DNA from: Caryophanales bacterium UBA6865
GTDB taxonomy: Bacteria; Bacillota_I; Bacilli_A; RFN20; CAG-826
Assembly: GCA_002449265.1 (NCBI GenBank)
Contig: DKCV01000010.1
Coordinates: 1-64,000 of the forward strand
Length of the DNA: 64,000 nucleotides
Direction of reading: 5' to 3'
The notes below the pieces were generated by a model. The model saw only the letters and a program-made list of their open reading frames with translations. It did not search any database and was not told the DNA's origin. The number at the start of each line of letters is the position of its first letter. The first letter of the stretch is position 1. This document shows positions 45,620-54,742 of the stretch, piece by piece. Position numbers and translations under genes: made by a program.

Positions 45620-45707
45620 TCTTTTGTTATTTTGAGAAATAACATTGCACTTGCAAAAGATAAAAAATTAGATAGAGTTAGAATACACTAACTAGTGAGG
45701 TTAATTG

Positions 45708-45959
45708 ATGCAAAAAGTAATATTGGATATTGATGGCATGAAATGCTCAATGTGCGAATCACATGTTTGCGATGCCGTCCGCAAGGCTCTTCCTGAAGCG
45801 AAAAAAGTCAAAGCGTCCGCGTCCAAAGGAGAGGTTTCCTTCTTACTTGAAGATAACGTCTCTTACGAAGCTGCCGTTAAGGAAATTGAAAGTGGTGGAT
45901 ACCGCGTTCTCCACACTTATAATGAGCCTTACCAAAAGAAGAAATTCTTATTTTTCTAA
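45708..45959 (+). CDS. Heavy-metal-associated (CopZ-like) protein
   Basis: 83-aa single HMA domain with the metal motif GMKCSMCESHV (CxxC). ATG 45708 has GTGAGG upstream. Such proteins carry Cu(I) or a related metal. A second conserved feature, the GEVSF strand and IESGGYRV loop, fits the fold. No copper ATPase is adjacent; the next genes are for ferrous iron uptake. Confidence 0.85.
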   Translation: MQKVILDIDGMKCSMCESHVCDAVRKALPEAKKVKASASKGEVSFLLEDNVSYEAAVKEIESGGYRVLHTYNEPYQKKKFLFF

Positions 45960-45974
45960 TCGCTTAATGTTTGC

Positions 45975-46200
45975 TTGTTGCAACAAAATGCTAACTAAAA
46001 ATGTTTCGATAAAACCTTTGTTTTTATATTTTTTAGTCATGAAAGTTTAATTTGTTGCAACTAAAATCGGTGTGATTTCACAATAAAAATCAAGACACAA
46101 ACGCATAGCGAGATTCGTTTAAGTTAGTTAAAACTAATTCTTTTTCTTGCAAGAGTGATTAGTCATGACTAATATATCATTTGGTTAGAAACGACTAACC
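45975..46200 (+). promoter_or_regulatory. feo operon control region: tandem dyads of DtxR type and promoter
   Basis: A perfect 16-bp palindrome ATTAGTCATGACTAAT (46158-46173) lies between TTGCAA (46147-46152) and TAATAT (46170-46175), spaced 17 bases: a repressor site inside the promoter. A second dyad TTAGTT-AA-AACTAA (46124-46137), a third GGTTAG-N6-CTAACC (46183-46200 with the ends counted) and a half-copy TTAGTCATGA (46033-46042) flank it. The TTAG...CTAA pattern suits a DtxR/IdeR-type metal repressor. Two TTGTTGCAAC palindromes (45975, 46052) lie farther upstream. Confidence 0.6.
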
Positions 46201-46214
46201 GGAGGTATATGAGT

Positions 46215-46427
46215 ATGCCATTATCATTAGCACCTGTTGGGCAAGAATTCCTCGTCAGAAGAGTTGGAGGGGATGAAAAGGTGAAAAGCCACCTCGCCTC
46301 TTTAGGTATTGCTAAAGATAGACCAATCCGTGTCATGAGCCAGGGGGCTACTGGAACTGTGATTGAGGTTTGCTCATCTCGCCTTGCTCTCAATGAAGAG
46401 GTTGCTAGGCACATTATTGTCGGTTAG
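46215..46427 (+). CDS. FeoA family protein, first copy
   Basis: 70-aa SH3-like FeoA domain (FLVRRVGGDEKVKSHLASLGI, then VIEVCSSRLALNEEVARHIIV). ATG 46215 is preferred to 46209 because the GGAGGT at 46201-46206 is 9 bases from the former but only 3 from the latter. It probably assists FeoB in ferrous iron uptake. First gene of a feoA-feoA-feoB-small protein operon. Confidence 0.88.
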   Translation: MPLSLAPVGQEFLVRRVGGDEKVKSHLASLGIAKDRPIRVMSQGATGTVIEVCSSRLALNEEVARHIIVG

Positions 46428-46446
46428 TTACTAGAAAGGAAACACA

Positions 46447-46755
46447 ATGGGAGAAGAAAAAGAAGCCAATCAATTGATTCGTGTCGGTGATGAAGTCACC
46501 CTCGATTTGGTGGAAATTGGCACAAGCGGCACCATTACGAAAGTGAATGGTGAAGGTAAAATCCGTCACCGCTTATTTGACATGGGTCTTACTCCAGGGG
46601 CCGAAGTGTTCTTAAGAAAACGCGCGCCATTAGGGGATCCACTTGAGATTACGTTACGGGGATACGAATTATCGCTTCGTCATAGTGAAGCGAGTTACGT
46701 CGTGATTAAAGTTACTGACGTCCCTGTTACGACAATAGAAGGAGAAAACAAATGA
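46447..46755 (+). CDS. FeoA family protein, second copy
   Basis: 102-aa FeoA with an extra ~25-residue N-terminal part. IRHRLFDMGLTPGAEVFLRKRAPLGDPLEI is the usual core (shown here in part: RHRLFDMGLTPG). Ribosome site AAAGGAAA. Its stop overlaps feoB by ATGA. Two FeoA proteins before FeoB are common in anaerobic Firmicutes. Confidence 0.92.
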   Translation: MGEEKEANQLIRVGDEVTLDLVEIGTSGTITKVNGEGKIRHRLFDMGLTPGAEVFLRKRAPLGDPLEITLRGYELSLRHSEASYVVIKVTDVPVTTIEGENK

Positions 46756-49025
46756 GCGAGAAGATGATTAAAGCCGCTCTTGCTGGTAACCCAAACTGCG
46801 GTAAAACCACGCTATTCAACTCTTTGACTGGATCAACGGCATATGTTGGTAACTGGCCAGGCGTTACGGTTGAGAAAAGAGAAGGAACTTACGTTAGTAA
46901 AGACAAGAAGATCAAAATGGATATTGTTGATCTTCCTGGGATTTATTCTCTTTCGCCATATTCTCCGGAAGAAGTTATTTCTCGTAACTATATTTTAAAC
47001 GAGAAACCAGACATCGTGATTAACGTCATCGACGCGACCAACTTAGAGCGTAACCTTTATATGACCACGCAGATTCTCGAAATGAATGTGCCAGTGGTTG
47101 TTGCGATTAATATGACCGATGCTTTAAAAGACTTGGGTCAAACTATCGACTACAAAAAGCTTGAAAAAGCACTCGGTGTTCCGGTTGTCGCGATTAGTGC
47201 TCTCCGTAATACTGGTCTAGATGAATTGATGGAAAAGGCCATCAAAGAAAGCAAAACAGAACGTAAAGGAAAAACGATTCTTTCTTTTGAAAAAATCAAA
47301 GAAGCGAACAAGATTTACGAAGATAATAACGTTTCTAGTCCATTATTCCATGCGATAAAAGCGTTAGAAAAAGATGAACTTGAAGAGTCTGATCACAAAG
47401 AAGAATACAAAAAGGTCCAAGAGTTAGTTGCAACTAGCACAAAAGATTATGAAGCGGAAATCGCGGATGCTCGTTACTTATATCTCACCCCTCTATGTGA
47501 TGAAGTTCTTTCGGGTAAAGAAAAGAAAGAAAAAGATAAGCTCACTAAGAGTGACAAGATTGATAAAATTCTCACCCACAAAGTTTGGGGATTACTCATC
47601 TTGGTCGTCCTTCTCTTCCTTGTCTTCCATATCACTTTTAGCGGTGATTTGTTCTATTTAGGTGCGATGGGCGTTGATTTCGGAGAAGGATATCAAGGCT
47701 TAATTCACTTCACGATTGATGGTGAAGAGGTACGTCCGTTTGCAGGCCTATTCTATGGCGATGGTGGGATTAACTCGATTGGTGAATTCTTCCACTGCTT
47801 AGCTGGCGACCATGAAACTGGCCTCTTAGGCTGTATTGCCTTAGGATTCAAGCAGCTATTAATCACTTGGAATTCTCCTGAATGGGTTATTGGATTCCTT
47901 TATAATGGCGTTTTAGCTGGTGTGTGCGCGGTCTTAGGATTCGTTCCGCAAATTATGATTCTATTTGCTTTCTTCGCTTTGATGGAAGATAGCGGCTATA
48001 TGGCTCGTGTTGCCTTTATGCTTGACCGTATCTTCCGTAGATTTGGTGTTTCGGGTCGTGCATTCATCCCGATGATTATGGGATTTGGATGCGGGGTCCC
48101 TGCTATGATCAACACTCGTACGCTTACTAGCGACAAAGAAAGAACCAAAACGATCCGTGTTGTTCCTTTCTTCACGTGCGGCGCGAAAGCGGAATTCCTT
48201 GCTGTTATTGCTGGGACTGTTGCGGCTGCAGTCAATATTGACGCCGGTTTGTTCACCTTCTTAATGTATGTGATGGGTGTTGTGATTGCGATTCTATCTG
48301 TCATTGTGATGAACAAGACCACGCAACGCGAGAAAGTCCCTCCATTCATCATGGAGCTCCCTCCTTATCATCGTCCACAATTAAAAGCCCTTTCTCTTCA
48401 CATTTGGGATAAAGGAAAACACTTCATCAAAAAAGCGTTCACGATTATTCTTGTCTCTACGATTGTCATTTGGTTCTTCGCGAACTTTGGCTGGAACTGG
48501 CAAATGGTCGAAGAGAACGGAAGCGGTTCTATCTTGATGTCGATCGGTTCGTTAATTCAACCTATCTTCACCCCAATGGGATTCGGCGTTCAAGCTGGGG
48601 AAAACGGCTGGGCACTCACGGTTGCTTCTTTACAAGGGATCGTTGCCAAAGAGAACGTTACCTCTGTTGCCGCGACGCTTGCCGAAGTCTTGGGTGTTGA
48701 TGGATTCGACGGAATTGTCAGTGCGACTGGTATTTCTACTGCCGCAGTTGTTGCCTTCGCGGTCTTCAATTTACTTACTATCCCTTGCTTTGCCTCTGTT
48801 GCGACCGCTAAGAGCGAACTTGCCAATAAGAAGACGTACTGGTTTACGATTCTCTTCTGGCTTGGGCTTAGCTATGTGATGGGTTGCTTCACTTACATCA
48901 GCATCCAATACGTTTGGACGCTTGCTATTACTCTTCCTCTCATCGTGCTTACCTTCATTGGCCTATACTTCTATGACCGCATGATGAAAAAGAAAGAAGC
49001 TTTATTAGAAACAGAAAATAATTAA
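46752..49025 (+). CDS. feoB: Ferrous iron transporter FeoB
   Basis: 757-aa membrane transporter for Fe(II). The N-terminal G domain has G1 GNPNCGKTTLFN, G3 VDLPGIYS and G4 NMTD, followed by a helical spacer (about 165-265). The membrane part contains two Gate motifs (GYMARVAFMLDRIFRRFGVSG region and the ALTVASLQGIVAKENV region). Full family length. It lies in an operon with two feoA genes and a Cys-rich partner. A second, decapitated copy lies at 30989-31594. Confidence 0.96.
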   Translation: MSEKMIKAALAGNPNCGKTTLFNSLTGSTAYVGNWPGVTVEKREGTYVSKDKKIKMDIVDLPGIYSLSPYSPEEVISRNYILNEKPDIVINVIDATNLERNLYMTTQILEMNVPVVVAINMTDALKDLGQTIDYKKLEKALGVPVVAISALRNTGLDELMEKAIKESKTERKGKTILSFEKIKEANKIYEDNNVSSPLFHAIKALEKDELEESDHKEEYKKVQELVATSTKDYEAEIADARYLYLTPLCDEVLSGKEKKEKDKLTKSDKIDKILTHKVWGLLILVVLLFLVFHITFSGDLFYLGAMGVDFGEGYQGLIHFTIDGEEVRPFAGLFYGDGGINSIGEFFHCLAGDHETGLLGCIALGFKQLLITWNSPEWVIGFLYNGVLAGVCAVLGFVPQIMILFAFFALMEDSGYMARVAFMLDRIFRRFGVSGRAFIPMIMGFGCGVPAMINTRTLTSDKERTKTIRVVPFFTCGAKAEFLAVIAGTVAAAVNIDAGLFTFLMYVMGVVIAILSVIVMNKTTQREKVPPFIMELPPYHRPQLKALSLHIWDKGKHFIKKAFTIILVSTIVIWFFANFGWNWQMVEENGSGSILMSIGSLIQPIFTPMGFGVQAGENGWALTVASLQGIVAKENVTSVAATLAEVLGVDGFDGIVSATGISTAAVVAFAVFNLLTIPCFASVATAKSELANKKTYWFTILFWLGLSYVMGCFTYISIQYVWTLAITLPLIVLTFIGLYFYDRMMKKKEALLETENN

Positions 49026-49040
49026 TGAAAGGAGCGAAGC

Positions 49041-49253
49041 ATGCATTGGACGGGAATTGTAACCATTATTCTAGTTACCCTTTACCTCCTTTTCATGCTC
49101 GTTCGTACCATTCGGAAAATCAAACGAGGGGAAAGCTTAGAAGAATGCTCTTGCGCTAGTAAAAAAGGAGCGGGGAACGCGCTTGTAGAAGCTTACCACG
49201 CGAAATATAAAACGAATGCCTCAAAGGAAGGAATAGGCAAGAAGGGCAATTAG
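49041..49253 (+). CDS. FeoB-associated Cys-rich membrane protein
   Basis: 70-aa protein with one N-terminal TM helix (about 3-25) followed by a CSCASKKGAGN cysteine motif. Position directly after feoB, with AAAGGAG ahead of the ATG, and this Cys pattern identify the FeoB-associated Cys-rich family. Role in iron uptake is not established. Confidence 0.8.
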   Translation: MHWTGIVTIILVTLYLLFMLVRTIRKIKRGESLEECSCASKKGAGNALVEAYHAKYKTNASKEGIGKKGN

Positions 49254-49577
49254 CTTGCCTATCACCTTCTTAATCTAATTAGAGAAAATCTCCCTCCTTA
49301 TATTCTCTTAGTTAGATTCGACCCGCATGTGGAAGATGACCGTTACTCTTCTTCCATCGTGCGGGTTTTTACTTTCTAAAATCGCGATTACAAAAACGTA
49401 CAAAAGATATATATTTGTCTAAATTTGAGCGAAAAAGTAATCATCAATGGTCATATTTGCTTATTTTTCTTCTAAAAAAGAAAAAACCGAACCTATAATA
49501 TGAACGATTTGTAAAAACAAAGTTTTTCGTGCGGTTTTTATAAACGAATTTGCACGGACACTAGGAGCGAGGAACGT
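49254..49577 (+). other. 324-base gap: feo terminator and leader of the Fe-S flavoprotein gene
   Basis: No gene. After the feo terminator comes TATAAT at 49494-49499, about 80 bases before the next ATG. Its leader has an AAAAACCG/CGGTTTTT inverted repeat (about 49482-49541) and CGTGC/GCACG arms, so the leader can fold. AGGAGCGAGG precedes the start. Confidence 0.55.
49322..49370 (+). terminator. Terminator of the feo operon
   Basis: CCCGCA (49322-49327) pairs with TGCGGG (49360-49365), and TGGAAGA with TCTTCCA inside; T5 follows. Long, clear stem-loop. Confidence 0.8.
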
Positions 49578-52478
49578 ATGCCAGAAAAGTTTGACACAAT
49601 CGAAAACAAATACGAAGGGGAAAAGAAGCCAAGCAAGAAAATTTTAAAGCTTGGCCGTAAAATCACCGACTGCATGCCCCATAAGATTTTCGGCGTGAAA
49701 AGCACCGATCCAGAATATTGGGGATTAAAAGAAGTCGTCACCGATGAAATGGCGGATATTGCTAATAAAATGAAACTCCGCAAATTCTACACGTTTGACG
49801 AGCTTTTGAAGATGAACAAGCAATATGAGGCTAGCGACTTGCAAAAGATTCTCGACGAGATGTCGACGGTTGGAATTCTCGAATACGACTATGGCGACAA
49901 TTACGATCATACTCACGAATTAAAGGATAAACCAAGAATTCGTAGATACCGTGTTGCTTTCTTTGTTCCTGGAAGCGCGGAATTATTTAATTCTACCAAA
50001 GATAGAGTCGACAAAAATCCAAGTGTCGCTTCTTTCTTTGAACGTATGACTTTTATTCCTCTAGCCGGAGTAACCCAAATGGTTCCTCCAGGAGGAGATG
50101 GCATCGGGATGCACGTTATCCCAGTGGAAAAAGAAGTCAATGCGAATAACGAATCCGTTGATTTAGAGCATATCTCTTACTGGCTTAATAAATACGAAGG
50201 TCACATTTCTGCGGGCATTTGCTCTTGCCGTTATTCTAGAAGCAAGCTTGGTGAAGGCTGTGCGGATGATCCTGATGATTGGTGCATCCAACTTGGCGAT
50301 ATGGCCGATTACACCGTGGAAACGGGTAGAGCCCATTACATAACAAAAGAAGAAGCGCTTGAAATCCTCAAAAAGGCTGAGGATAACGGTTTCGTCCATC
50401 AAATCACGAATATCGACGGCTCGGAAAAGATTTTCGATATTTGTAACTGCGATGTGAAGATTTGTAATGCTTTACGCACCTCCCTATTATTTAATACTCC
50501 GAACCTTTCAAGAAGCTCGTTCACCGCGAAAGTGGATCCAACAAAGTGCGTTGCGTGCGGATATTGCGTGGAATCTTGCCCCGCTGGCGCAGTAAAACTT
50601 GGACAAAAACTCTGCAAAAAGGATGGGAAACCACAATCTTATCCAACTGCGCCTCTCCCAGACAATAACATTTGGGGGAAATACGCCTGGGATGAGAATT
50701 ATCGCGATACTGCTCGTTTACATAATACTTATGCGACTGGCACTGCCCCTTGCAAAGCCGCTTGCCCAGCCCATGTTCCAGTACAAGCCTATTTAAAGAA
50801 AGCCCACGAAGGCAAATATCAAGAAGCCCTTGCTTTGATTAAGAAAGAAAATCCTTTCCCAGCTGTTTGCGGACGCGTTTGCAATAAGCGCTGCGAAGAA
50901 GCTTGCACACGTGGCGAAATCGATCATGCCGTTTCCATTGATGCGGTCAAGAAATTCATCGCTGAACAGGATTTGCATGAGAAAACCCGTTACGTTCCAG
51001 AAAAGGTGATTGCTTCGCTCCATGGCGAGTGGCCACAAAAAATCGCCATTATCGGCGCCGGCCCTGCTGGATTAAGCGCTGCTTATTACTTAGCAGAAAT
51101 GGGGTATCGCCCAACTGTTTTTGAGAAGCATAAAGAACCTGGTGGTATGCTTCGATATGGCATCCCTACCTATAAATTGGAAAAAGACGTTATCGATGCG
51201 GAAATCGAAATCATTAAAGAACTTGGCGTCACCATCAAATGCGGCGTTGAAGTCGGTAAAGACATCACAATCGCCGATTTAAAGAAAGAAGGATATAAAG
51301 CCTTCTATATTGCAATTGGTTGCCAAGGCGGAAAACGTCCAGGCGTAAAGAACGATGAAGCGAGCGGCACGGAAATCGCTGTTGATTATCTCCATCACGC
51401 TTATGAACATCAAGACGAGAAATTCACGGGGGACGTTGTCGTAATCGGCGGCGGAAACGTTGCTATTGACTGCGCGAGAACCGCTTCTAGGCTCGGCGCG
51501 AATAAGACTTCCATCTATTGCCTTGAAACGCGCGAGAGTATGCCTGCGAGCAAAGAAGAAATCGCTGAGACCTTAGACGAAAACATTTCGATCAACAATT
51601 CTTGGGGTCCAAAAGAAGTGCTTGTCGATGAAAAAGGCAATGTTACTGGCATCATCTTAAAGAAATGTCTACGCACGATCGACCCAGAAACCAAAAAATT
51701 CTCGCCTCTATATGACGAAAATGAAACCATCACCGTTAAAGCGGATAAGATTGTCTTCGCAATCGGTCAAGCGATTGAATGGGGCAAATTATTAGAAGGA
51801 AGCGCGGTTACTTTCTGGCATGGCAATTACCCAATCGCCGATAAGCTTACTTATCAAACCGCCGACCCAGATATTTATGTTGGTGGCGACGTCTTCACCG
51901 GTCCGAAATTCGTTATTGATGCGATTGCGGCAGGACACGCGGTCGCTGATTCTTTGAACCGCCACGTTCAATGGGCGGCCTCTCCAACGATTGGATTGAA
52001 TCGCCGTTCGTTTGTGCCGCTTGATAAAAATGACATTACTCTTCCTGGCTATGACCACGCTGGACGTCAAGAGGAAGGGATGGATACTTCGCTTGATTAC
52101 AAGAAGAGCTTCCGCGATGCCCATAAGACCTTAACGGAAGAACAAGTGAGAATCGAGACTGGGCGCTGCTTAAGCTGCGGCGCTTCCGTGGTTGATCCTC
52201 ATAAGTGCATTGGATGCGGAATTTGCACGACACGCTGCAAATTTGATGCAATTCACCTTTACCGCGATCACCCAGAAATGACCAACATGGTTGTTGCGGA
52301 AAAGAAAGTCGGTAAACTACTTGGATATTCTATTAAACGCTCATTAAAGATTCTTGCCCATAGTGGTTCTAAAGAAGCGAAGATGATGCGCAAAAAGAGA
52401 AAAGAATACAAGAAAAAGACAAAAAACACTGCAAAAACCCATCCAAATACAGGAAATGCGGTAGATCTCAATGCATGA
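49578..52478 (+). CDS. Large Fe-S flavoprotein, GltD/NfnB-like NAD(P)H oxidoreductase (966 aa)
   Basis: Soluble multi-domain redox protein. An N-terminal region (1-~300) carries a Cys cluster (ICSCRYSR, DDWC, CNCDVKIC). A ferredoxin motif CVACGYCVESCPAG follows near 320. Then a Fer4_20 domain (CKAACPAHVPVQAYLK, CGRVCNKRCEEACTRG), an FAD-binding fold (IAIIGAGPAGLSAAYYLAEMG) and an NADPH-binding fold (VVVIGGGNVAIDCARTASRLG), as in glutamate synthase small subunit. The C-terminus has another cluster set (CLSCG, CIGCGICTTRCKF) and a basic tail. It likely moves electrons between NAD(P)H and an Fe-S partner. No glutamate synthase large subunit is near. Overlaps hypA by 8 bases. Confidence 0.85.
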   Translation: MPEKFDTIENKYEGEKKPSKKILKLGRKITDCMPHKIFGVKSTDPEYWGLKEVVTDEMADIANKMKLRKFYTFDELLKMNKQYEASDLQKILDEMSTVGILEYDYGDNYDHTHELKDKPRIRRYRVAFFVPGSAELFNSTKDRVDKNPSVASFFERMTFIPLAGVTQMVPPGGDGIGMHVIPVEKEVNANNESVDLEHISYWLNKYEGHISAGICSCRYSRSKLGEGCADDPDDWCIQLGDMADYTVETGRAHYITKEEALEILKKAEDNGFVHQITNIDGSEKIFDICNCDVKICNALRTSLLFNTPNLSRSSFTAKVDPTKCVACGYCVESCPAGAVKLGQKLCKKDGKPQSYPTAPLPDNNIWGKYAWDENYRDTARLHNTYATGTAPCKAACPAHVPVQAYLKKAHEGKYQEALALIKKENPFPAVCGRVCNKRCEEACTRGEIDHAVSIDAVKKFIAEQDLHEKTRYVPEKVIASLHGEWPQKIAIIGAGPAGLSAAYYLAEMGYRPTVFEKHKEPGGMLRYGIPTYKLEKDVIDAEIEIIKELGVTIKCGVEVGKDITIADLKKEGYKAFYIAIGCQGGKRPGVKNDEASGTEIAVDYLHHAYEHQDEKFTGDVVVIGGGNVAIDCARTASRLGANKTSIYCLETRESMPASKEEIAETLDENISINNSWGPKEVLVDEKGNVTGIILKKCLRTIDPETKKFSPLYDENETITVKADKIVFAIGQAIEWGKLLEGSAVTFWHGNYPIADKLTYQTADPDIYVGGDVFTGPKFVIDAIAAGHAVADSLNRHVQWAASPTIGLNRRSFVPLDKNDITLPGYDHAGRQEEGMDTSLDYKKSFRDAHKTLTEEQVRIETGRCLSCGASVVDPHKCIGCGICTTRCKFDAIHLYRDHPEMTNMVVAEKKVGKLLGYSIKRSLKILAHSGSKEAKMMRKKRKEYKKKTKNTAKTHPNTGNAVDLNA

Positions 52479-52815
52479 ACTAGGGATTGTCTTCTATGTG
52501 ATTGAAGAGGTCGAAAAGGTCGCTAAAGAGAACAATGTCAATAAAGTTACCGCTTTGACCTTAGAAGTTGGAGAGGTTTCTAGTGTCGTTCCTAGTTACT
52601 TCGTTGATGCTTATAATTGGGCAATCAAAAAGACGAAATACATGCAGGAATGTAAGCTCAACTTGGTGATACTTGAAGGAATCTCTTATTGCAGAGATTG
52701 CAAAAAGACATTCAAAACGACCACGAACGGGAAGATATGCCCGCACTGCCATAGCGAAAATACGTATCTAGTCAGCGGGAGTGAAATCAATATCAAAGAC
52801 ATTCAGGTGGAATAA
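52471..52815 (+). CDS. hypA: HypA-type nickel insertion/zinc protein
   Basis: 114-aa HypA. MHELGIV provides the Ni-binding His2 and Glu3; Cys74, Cys77, Cys90 and Cys93 form the zinc site (CRDC, CPHC). It delivers nickel to a nickel enzyme together with HypB. The ATG lies inside the end of the Fe-S flavoprotein gene. No nickel-hydrogenase, urease or hypCDEF genes are in the window. hypB is present 3.6 kb downstream. Confidence 0.9.
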   Translation: MHELGIVFYVIEEVEKVAKENNVNKVTALTLEVGEVSSVVPSYFVDAYNWAIKKTKYMQECKLNLVILEGISYCRDCKKTFKTTTNGKICPHCHSENTYLVSGSEINIKDIQVE

Positions 52816-52837
52816 CCTGGATGTCTTTTCTCTTTTT
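52798..52837 (+). terminator. Terminator overlapping the hypA stop
   Basis: GACATTCAGGT (52798-52808) pairs with ACCTGGATGTC (52815-52825) with one mismatch, followed by TTTTCTCTTTTT. The stop codon lies inside the loop. Confidence 0.8.
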
Positions 52838-52893
52838 ATGCGAGTTTCTTGCAAGCAAAAATAGAGACATATATGCTTTTCCTCATGGAAGTA

Positions 52894-53433
52894 ATGAAAA
52901 TCGTTAAAGCAAGCGAAATTGAGGGAACGTATTCCCTTTTTCTCCGTGTGAAAAAGAAAATGGAGGAAGAAGGAAACGATACCTGGAGTCACGATTACCC
53001 AAATAAAGATATCTTTTTAGAGGACTTAAGAAACGAGTCTTTGTATCTATGCCTTCTTAATGAAAAATTGATTGGGAGTTTTGCGCTTACTAGTGACCTT
53101 GCTTCTTATTTCTTTAGTGATTCCTCTAGCAATAGAACCGAAGAATTTTTAAACGAACATCATCTTGATTCTCGCGCTTCTTATTTTCTTTTGGAGCGTT
53201 TCATGATTGAACCCACGATGCAAAATAAGGGGTACGGGGGAAGGCTATTGGAGCAAATTCTCGCTTTTCAAAAGAATATGAATTGTCTTGTTGTCGCGTA
53301 TAAAAAGAACGAGAAAGCAGTTCAATTTTATTTGAAGCATGGGTTTAATAATGTCGGGGATTGTCGCCGTGCTGATTGGGGGATAGATGGTTCCTCTTGC
53401 TATCTATTTGTGAATCAATATGAAGAAAAATGA
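52894..53433 (+). CDS. GNAT family N-acetyltransferase
   Basis: About 179-aa acetyltransferase. The acetyl-CoA-binding pattern is ERFMIEPTMQNKGYGGRLLEQIL (core NKGYGGRLL), with a final YLKHGFNNVG. Start is uncertain: in-frame ATGs lie at 52873, 52885 and 52894, none with a strong ribosome site; MKIVKASEIEGTY fits GNAT starts best. Overlaps mutY by 14 bases. Substrate unknown. Confidence 0.78.
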   Translation: MKIVKASEIEGTYSLFLRVKKKMEEEGNDTWSHDYPNKDIFLEDLRNESLYLCLLNEKLIGSFALTSDLASYFFSDSSSNRTEEFLNEHHLDSRASYFLLERFMIEPTMQNKGYGGRLLEQILAFQKNMNCLVVAYKKNEKAVQFYLKHGFNNVGDCRRADWGIDGSSCYLFVNQYEEK

Positions 53434-54469
53434 AATGAATATTTTTTCTATTTTGCTCCAAGATTGGTACGAAAAGAATCGACGCATTCTTCCTTGGAGA
53501 GAAGAGGCGAGTTCATACCACGTTTGGCTTAGCGAAATTATGTTACAACAAACGCGCGTTGAAACGGTAAAAGGATATTATTCACGGTTTTTGGAGATGT
53601 TTCCTTCTCCTTTATCTTTGGCAAGTGCCGACATTGATACGGTGAATAAGTTATGGGAAGGATTAGGATATTATTCGCGCGCAAGGAATTTACTAAAAGC
53701 CGCGATTATTATCAAAGAAAAATATGGTGGAGTTGTTCCGAGCCAAAAGAGCGATTTGTTAGAGCTACCTGGGGTTGGCGAATACACATCTAACGCGATT
53801 ATGGCAATTGCTTACCATAAACCCTATGTTGCACTTGACGGAAACTTGATTCGAATTTTCGCGCGTTTATGCGAATGCTCCTTAAAGGCGAAGGATCCAA
53901 AAATTAAAGTGGAAGCTTCTACCTTTTATCGAGCTCGATTGACCATCGATCCAAGTGTTTTCAATCAGGCATTAATGGACTTAGGGGAACTCGTATGTTT
54001 GCCGCATGGCACCCCTCGTTGCTCTTTTTGCCCTTTTGCTAGTATCTGCAAAGCTCATCAAAATAAGCATGAACTTGCTTATCCTGTGCTTGAAGAGAAA
54101 ACGAAAAAGAAAAAGGTTGAGCTTACTTTGTTTATTGTCCGTTATAAAGATTCGATTTTGATTCAAAAAAGAAATGACATAGGTTTACTTGCCTCATTAT
54201 ATGAAATCCCAAATGTAGAGGGGTGTCTTTCTCCTAGCGAAGCAGAGAAATATTTAATCGAGAAGGGATTTGCATTGATTTCTCTAATTTCTCTTCCCCA
54301 AAAGAAGCACGTTTTCACCCATTTGGTGTGGGACATGAATGCATATTTGGTTATGGTCAATGGTTACCCGAATGGATCTTTATTTGTGAATGAAGACGAA
54401 TTAAGACATTCTTATTCGTTGCCTAGCGCGTTTACTCATTACATGGGTTACTTCTTTGAGGCGGATTAG
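53420..54469 (+). CDS. mutY: A/G-specific adenine glycosylase
   Basis: 349-aa MutY, which removes adenine mispaired with 8-oxoguanine. The HhH-GPD domain has the catalytic Glu in SEIMLQQT, the hairpin LPGVGEYTSNAI and the Asp in VALDGNLIR. The Fe-S loop has four Cys (LVCLPHGTPRCSFCPFASIC). The C-terminal Nudix-like domain (about 230-345) recognises 8-oxoG. Start overlaps the GNAT gene; an in-frame ATG at 53435 is also possible. Confidence 0.95.
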   Translation: MKKNEMNIFSILLQDWYEKNRRILPWREEASSYHVWLSEIMLQQTRVETVKGYYSRFLEMFPSPLSLASADIDTVNKLWEGLGYYSRARNLLKAAIIIKEKYGGVVPSQKSDLLELPGVGEYTSNAIMAIAYHKPYVALDGNLIRIFARLCECSLKAKDPKIKVEASTFYRARLTIDPSVFNQALMDLGELVCLPHGTPRCSFCPFASICKAHQNKHELAYPVLEEKTKKKKVELTLFIVRYKDSILIQKRNDIGLLASLYEIPNVEGCLSPSEAEKYLIEKGFALISLISLPQKKHVFTHLVWDMNAYLVMVNGYPNGSLFVNEDELRHSYSLPSAFTHYMGYFFEAD

Positions 54470-54689
54470 TCATTAAAGAGTTATAAAATCCGAGTTCAAT
54501 GATTGAAGGGTTGGGCCGTCAATCTAAAACCGAATATTCCGCATTTTATGAAATTTTTCGCCTTAAAAATTCATTTTAGTTGAGAGGGGTTATTGTCAAT
54601 AGAAAGCAATTTGTAAAGAAAAGAAAATAGGAAATCAAAACGCTTCTTTTTCCTTTTCTTCGGTGTAGAATTTATATATCTAGTTTCAA

Positions 54690-54718
54690 AAAAGAAACAC
54701 AAATTCGTTCAGCGAACG
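54690..54718 (+). promoter_or_regulatory. Inverted repeats before the DUF1508 membrane gene
   Basis: Two small dyads lie close together: GTTTC/GAAAC around 54683-54699 and TTCGTTC-AGC-GAACGAA (54704-54720 area), between a TATATA-like -10 and the ATG at 54743. Possible operator or leader hairpin. Confidence 0.35.
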
Positions 54719-54742
54719 AAGAAAGAAATTGAGGTTTAGTTT

